This document shows, in pieces, positions 61,461 through 64,000 of a stretch of 64,000 nt of DNA. The notes under the pieces are model-generated. The model saw only the letters and a program-made list of their open reading frames with translations. It had not been told where the DNA came from and ran no database searches. Within the stretch, counting starts at the first letter, position 1, and the number at the start of each line of letters is the position of its first letter. The translations under genes were made by a program, and so were the position numbers. The DNA is from JABCPE02 sp963530615 (GTDB lineage: Bacteria; Bacteroidota; Bacteroidia; Flavobacteriales; Weeksellaceae), in the NCBI GenBank assembly GCA_963530615.1, contig CAUSDX010000007.1, forward strand, positions 12,701-76,700. The letters run 5' to 3'.

Positions 61461-62045
61461 TTACCAAGTTGTGAACCAAAATTCATCAAACATAGCATTG
61501 CCTGTATAATCCCAATCTTTGTTTGGATTTGCTAAATCAAATACTTGATCCATAGTATAGGCTCTGTAGTCTGCTTTCAGACATTCTTCTTTTTCTAAAT
61601 CATTTAGCTGGTCTTTACAACTAAAATATGCATATTCTAATTTGAAACCTTTCCCATTGTAATGAGTTTCAAAAATAGTTCTGTATCGTTCTAATTGGTT
61701 GCTATGAGTAGATGAATATCCTTTGTTTTCAAGAAGGAGAGCGTATTTTTCTTCTTCTTGTGTTTCTAAATTTGTAAGAACAAACTCGGCACAAAGGTCT
61801 ATATTCATCCATTGTCTCCATGTTTCTACACTAAGGATTTTATATTTATCTAATTCGTTTGGATTACCAAAGAGTAACACAGAAGCTATTTTCTTGCAAT
61901 AATCATGAAGTCTAGCATTGTTATACCTTGCTACTTTATCAGTATCACAGCACTGGATAGTCCAAGATAAAAAGGCATCCACAAGACTTTCTATTTTATC
62001 TGAACTTTGCTTGTCTTTCATAAAGAAAGAATGTTTCCTTTCCAT
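61461..62045 (-). CDS. PD-(D/E)XK nuclease superfamily-like protein
   Basis: 194 residues. Possible nuclease site: Glu in CAEFVLTNLETQEEE, then YALLLENKGYSS giving the E-x-K signature, followed by SNQLERYRTIFETHYNGKGF, which resembles the QLxRY block after the active site in PF14281-type proteins. C-terminus MFDEFWFTTW is aromatic. A DNA-cleaving role is inferred and the family match is not certain; other functions of this fold, such as in defence or transposon remnants, are possible. Last gene of a minus-strand cluster; ends at the fhs terminator. Confidence 0.6.
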   Translation of the reverse strand: MERKHSFFMKDKQSSDKIESLVDAFLSWTIQCCDTDKVARYNNARLHDYCKKIASVLLFGNPNELDKYKILSVETWRQWMNIDLCAEFVLTNLETQEEEKYALLLENKGYSSTHSNQLERYRTIFETHYNGKGFKLEYAYFSCKDQLNDLEKEECLKADYRAYTMDQVFDLANPNKDWDYTGNAMFDEFWFTTW

Positions 62046-62063
62046 ATTTTATAAATATTTAAA

Positions 62064-62163
62064 TTAATTTTCTTTTTCTATTGTTGGGTTATACTCTTTT
62101 ATAATTTTATCTATTGTTTTGCCTTCTTAATAATGCAGTTCCTATACTTATTACTTGTGCCAT
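62064..62163 (-). pseudogene. Possible small ORF broken by one base
   Basis: ATG 62163 opens an 18-codon frame (MAQVISIGTALLRRQNNR). Dropping the C of AGGCAAAACA joins it to a second frame reading KTIDKIIKEYNPTIEKEN and ending at 62064, giving a plausible 32-residue peptide. The upstream bases resemble those before the SH3b gene. Low confidence; may be chance. Confidence 0.25.
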
Positions 62164-62180
62164 TTTATAAAAATTTAATT

Positions 62181-62221
62181 ATTTTTTCCTACTCTTTTTA
62201 GGCTTTTCGGATGCCGCCTTT
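62181..62221. repeat. 41-bp direct repeat, copy 1
   Basis: 39 of 41 bases match 63083-63123. On the minus strand it reads AAAGGCGGCATCCGAAAAGC and codes the tail KGGIRKA-stop; the copy at 63.1 kb codes KGDIRKA-stop. The flanks down to the next ATG are also similar. Confidence 0.85.
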
Positions 62222-62224
62222 TAA

Positions 62225-63064
62225 CTATTTATCATATTTTCTTAATGTTAAATGACTTCCTATTAAGCTTAATATCAGAAATCCAGCAATAGAAAATATT
62301 GTATTTCGTGTGTTTTGATGTCTCCGATCTTCTGCTAATTGCTCGTAGTAATTAAGAGATACACTTCTTTCAGAACCATCTGAATATCTAACTCTTTTTT
62401 GTGTCTTCCTAACATTAGCCATTAAAAGTATAATAATTATGATCATTGCAGATACAATAAATATCTTTGCAAATACAGATACAAAAGCATGAAAATAATT
62501 ATCTTTATTTGCAATAACAGACCATACTAAACTTCCTAAGAAACACAAGCCTCCTATTACAATACCTCCTATTATTACATTATTATTTTCTTTATCTTCA
62601 TTTATGAAAAAAGCAATTATAGGAAAAGAGAAAGAGCCAACCAATAAAGCAAAATCATACCAGTTAACAATGGTTGTCATTTGTCCCTTATGAGTTTTTA
62701 TGAGTGCGATGATATAGCATACAAGGGTTAAAACTAAAAATCCTACAAAAGCATAAACATAAAATGTAAGCTTAGTTTTGATATTATTCTTTATTTCAGT
62801 TGATTTTATATACTCAGTCGAAACATATCCCTGTTTTTCTATACCTTGCTCATCTGTAAAAGAAGTTAAAGCCCAATCTCCTACTATAGTATCTACACTA
62901 ATGATTTGTCCTTTACTTAATTTTCCTATTACTTCGCTGGACTTATTATCATGTTCTCTAATGTTAAGTTCATTAGCTGTTATTTCATAATCTTTTCCTT
63001 GTCCAAAAATATTTATTGAACCAAGCAATACTAAAAACCAAGTTAAAATAAATTTGCTATTCAT
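62225..63064 (-). CDS. Exported SH3b-domain membrane protein of unknown function
   Basis: 279 residues. Signal peptide (FILTWFLVLLGSINIFGQ), a bacterial SH3 domain (ITANELNIREHDNKSSEVIG and KGQIISVDTIVGDWALTSFT), then four or five transmembrane helices: FYVYAFVGFLVLTLVCYIIA, FALLVGSFSFPIIAFFI, VIIGGIVIGGLCFLGSLVWS, IFIVSAMIIIIILLMANV and IFSIAGFLILSLIG. SH3b domains bind cell-wall or protein ligands. Not recognised as a known system component. It lies between the two 41-bp repeats in the minus-strand cluster. Confidence 0.7.
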   Translation of the reverse strand: MNSKFILTWFLVLLGSINIFGQGKDYEITANELNIREHDNKSSEVIGKLSKGQIISVDTIVGDWALTSFTDEQGIEKQGYVSTEYIKSTEIKNNIKTKLTFYVYAFVGFLVLTLVCYIIALIKTHKGQMTTIVNWYDFALLVGSFSFPIIAFFINEDKENNNVIIGGIVIGGLCFLGSLVWSVIANKDNYFHAFVSVFAKIFIVSAMIIIIILLMANVRKTQKRVRYSDGSERSVSLNYYEQLAEDRRHQNTRNTIFSIAGFLILSLIGSHLTLRKYDK

Positions 63065-63082
63065 TTTATTATAATTTTAATC

Positions 63083-63123
63083 ATTTTTTCCTACTCTTTT
63101 CAGGCTTTTCGGATGTCGCCTTT
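63083..63123. repeat. 41-bp direct repeat, copy 2
   Basis: Partner of 62181-62221; differs by one C/T at each of two sites. It carries the last codons of the heptad ORF and the leader of the SH3b gene. Confidence 0.85.
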
Positions 63124-63294
63124 GGTCTTGTCCATCTTCCAGATGATGAAAACAACCCTTCGGATAGTCATTTTAATGCTCTGGAAGACCTTTTTCACTT
63201 TCAGGAATACCTTTTTAATGATATTTTAGACCTTGGAGATTATATTTTTTACCTTTTGGGTCATATTTTTCATCTCGGAGATGATATTTCTCAT
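63100..63294 (-). pseudogene. Nine-heptad repeat ORF with one in-frame TAA
   Basis: Frame from ATG 63294 to TGA 63100-63102, 65 codons, interrupted by TAA at 63226-63228. The residues fall into exact heptads: MRNIISE, MKNMTQK, VKNIISK, V-stop-NIIKK, VFLKVKK, VFQSIKM, TIRRVVF, IIWKMDK, TKGDIRK, then A. This means a 21-bp period, the same as the array at 59.1 kb. The frame also stays open upstream into the end of the next gene. It may be a decayed amphipathic-helix gene or a noncoding array. Nothing else is seen between 63065 and 63370. Confidence 0.4.
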
Positions 63295-63370
63295 AAAAAA
63301 GGTGATTTGAAAGGTCATTTTCGTTATATTGAGGGTGTCTATAACTTTCAGGAGGGTTATAAATACCTTT

Positions 63371-63859
63371 TTATGGTTTTTCTTGGTCTTTCTTTTCGTC
63401 TTTTTTACGATTTTTTTGGAAAAACTGCTTCAGCTCACGGTATTTTTCCTCATAGCCTACCGTTTTAGAACGCGCACGGAAAGAGGTGTAGGCATAGTCT
63501 TCTAGAGCGTCTTGGTAGTTGTCATAATCATGGAGGATTTTGGTATTTTTAGCCCTTGTGATGAGGGACTCCAAATCATTGATAAGCTGCTCTAAAAAAG
63601 TACGGCTCTTGTAATCTTGTTTGAACTCTTCCCAATTTATATCTTGGGAGCAGAGGTTGGGCTTATTCGTGATATAATCATGAACCTTATTGATGAACAG
63701 CTTGTTCTGCTCATTTACCCGCCCATAGCGGTTGCGGTCTTCTGGGGTAAGGTTTACCTGCAAAAGCTGCATTGCATTATCTAATGCTGTTACAGCCTGT
63801 TTGATGGCTTGTGTCTGAGTATCACTCAAATGCACATTGTTTAAATTAGAAATAGACAT
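63371..63859 (-). CDS. Helical protein of unknown function
   Basis: 162 residues, not recognised. MSISNLNNVHLSDTQTQAIK, LLQVNLTPEDRNRYGRVNEQ, NKLFINKVHDYITNKPNLCS, a middle NTKILHDYDNYQDALEDYAY, and a charged Lys/Glu/Asp tail (KNRKKDEKKDQEKP). Predicted alpha-helical and soluble, no signal peptide. I recall proteins of this appearance from other host-associated Bacteroidota but cannot name a function. First gene of the minus-strand cluster leading to the heptad ORF, SH3b protein and nuclease-like gene; bounded upstream by a terminator. Confidence 0.65.
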   Translation of the reverse strand: MSISNLNNVHLSDTQTQAIKQAVTALDNAMQLLQVNLTPEDRNRYGRVNEQNKLFINKVHDYITNKPNLCSQDINWEEFKQDYKSRTFLEQLINDLESLITRAKNTKILHDYDNYQDALEDYAYTSFRARSKTVGYEEKYRELKQFFQKNRKKDEKKDQEKP

Positions 63860-63900
63860 ACTAAATAATTTTTAAATTGTTTTTGATAAAGAAAATAAAA

Positions 63901-63942
63901 AAGCAAACCAACCATAGAAAAATTTCCATAGTTGGTTTGCTT
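63901..63942. terminator. Bidirectional terminator at the right end
   Basis: 12-bp arms aagcaaaccaac / gttggtttgctt with an 18-nt loop that is itself partly complementary; flanked by A-run and T-rich bases. Confidence 0.75.
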
Positions 63943-64000
63943 GTTGTTAAAAAAAGAATTATAATACGCGCGTATTTGCGTAGCTATATTATATGTGCTG

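Noticed and set aside
63256..63468. Plus-strand ORF of 70 codons
   Set aside because: Runs opposite the heptad ORF and the 162-residue gene; its periodic sequence is explained by the 21-bp repeat on the other strand.
63964..63975. GC-rich 12-bp palindrome atacgcgcgtat
   Set aside because: Striking in AT-rich DNA, but single, short and at the window edge; no repeat or gene gives it meaning.

Overview
The window is chromosomal DNA of a low-GC member of the Flavobacteriia (phylum Bacteroidota), most likely from the Weeksellaceae/Chryseobacterium side of the class. Evidence: dense core genes with A-rich, non-Shine-Dalgarno upstream regions; repeated TAnnTTTG promoter elements with TTTG/TTG about 20 bp upstream; a full moxR-DUF58-bat operon; a roughly 100-residue S18 with an N-terminal extension; MVA-pathway genes (mvaS, a GHMP kinase); GLPGLI/TonB-receptor remnants; and family members such as DUF1573, DUF493, PduO and the TamB-tsaD divergent pair. 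No rRNA, intact mobile element or CRISPR array was seen.

Layout. 0-9 kb: partial trxB, lptC, an outer-membrane barrel, holB, tRNA-Leu(CAA), an MBL hydrolase, then thrS-infC-(exported unknown)-rpmI-rplT. 9-20.6 kb: porin, kbl, serS, DUF1573, queA, nitroreductase, rpsF-rpsR-rplI, a frameshifted GIY-YIG gene, two SPOUT methyltransferases, pduO and tsaD. 20.6-33 kb: a 1540-residue TamB-like protein, an Lrp regulator, an orphan KorA, a SUI1 factor, nucleoside phosphorylase, mvaS, dnaX with an A10 slippage site, and rsgA. 33-36 kb: cysH-cysD-cysN sulfate assimilation. 36-39 kb: a three-gene glycan set (phosphoglycosyl transferase, aminotransferase, 4,6-dehydratase). 39-47 kb: DUF493, MarC and the bat operon. 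47-53 kb: glutaminyl cyclase, deoxynucleoside kinase, Nudix, SRPBCC, a siroheme-synthase-like/TSUP fusion, GHMP kinase and a lipoprotein.

53-64 kb is different in character. Between rpsO and pnp lies a decayed locus (GLPGLI remnant, TonB-type receptor with two in-frame TAG codons, truncated C39 peptidase). After pnp come DUF1963, a 21-bp phase-locked repeat array, a small helical protein, fhs interrupted by an in-frame TAA, and a minus-strand accessory cluster (PD-(D/E)XK-like nuclease, SH3b membrane protein, a nine-heptad repeat ORF with one stop, and an unknown 162-residue protein). Two copies of a 41-bp segment link parts of this cluster.

Most notable: likely programmed slippage in dnaX; clamp-loader genes with start codons 4 nt from the -7 element; a CysH of APS-reductase type that lacks all iron-sulfur cysteines; two 21-bp heptad arrays at the right end; and clustered single-base gene disruptions. 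All functional statements rest on reading the sequence and on family knowledge; no database search was run.
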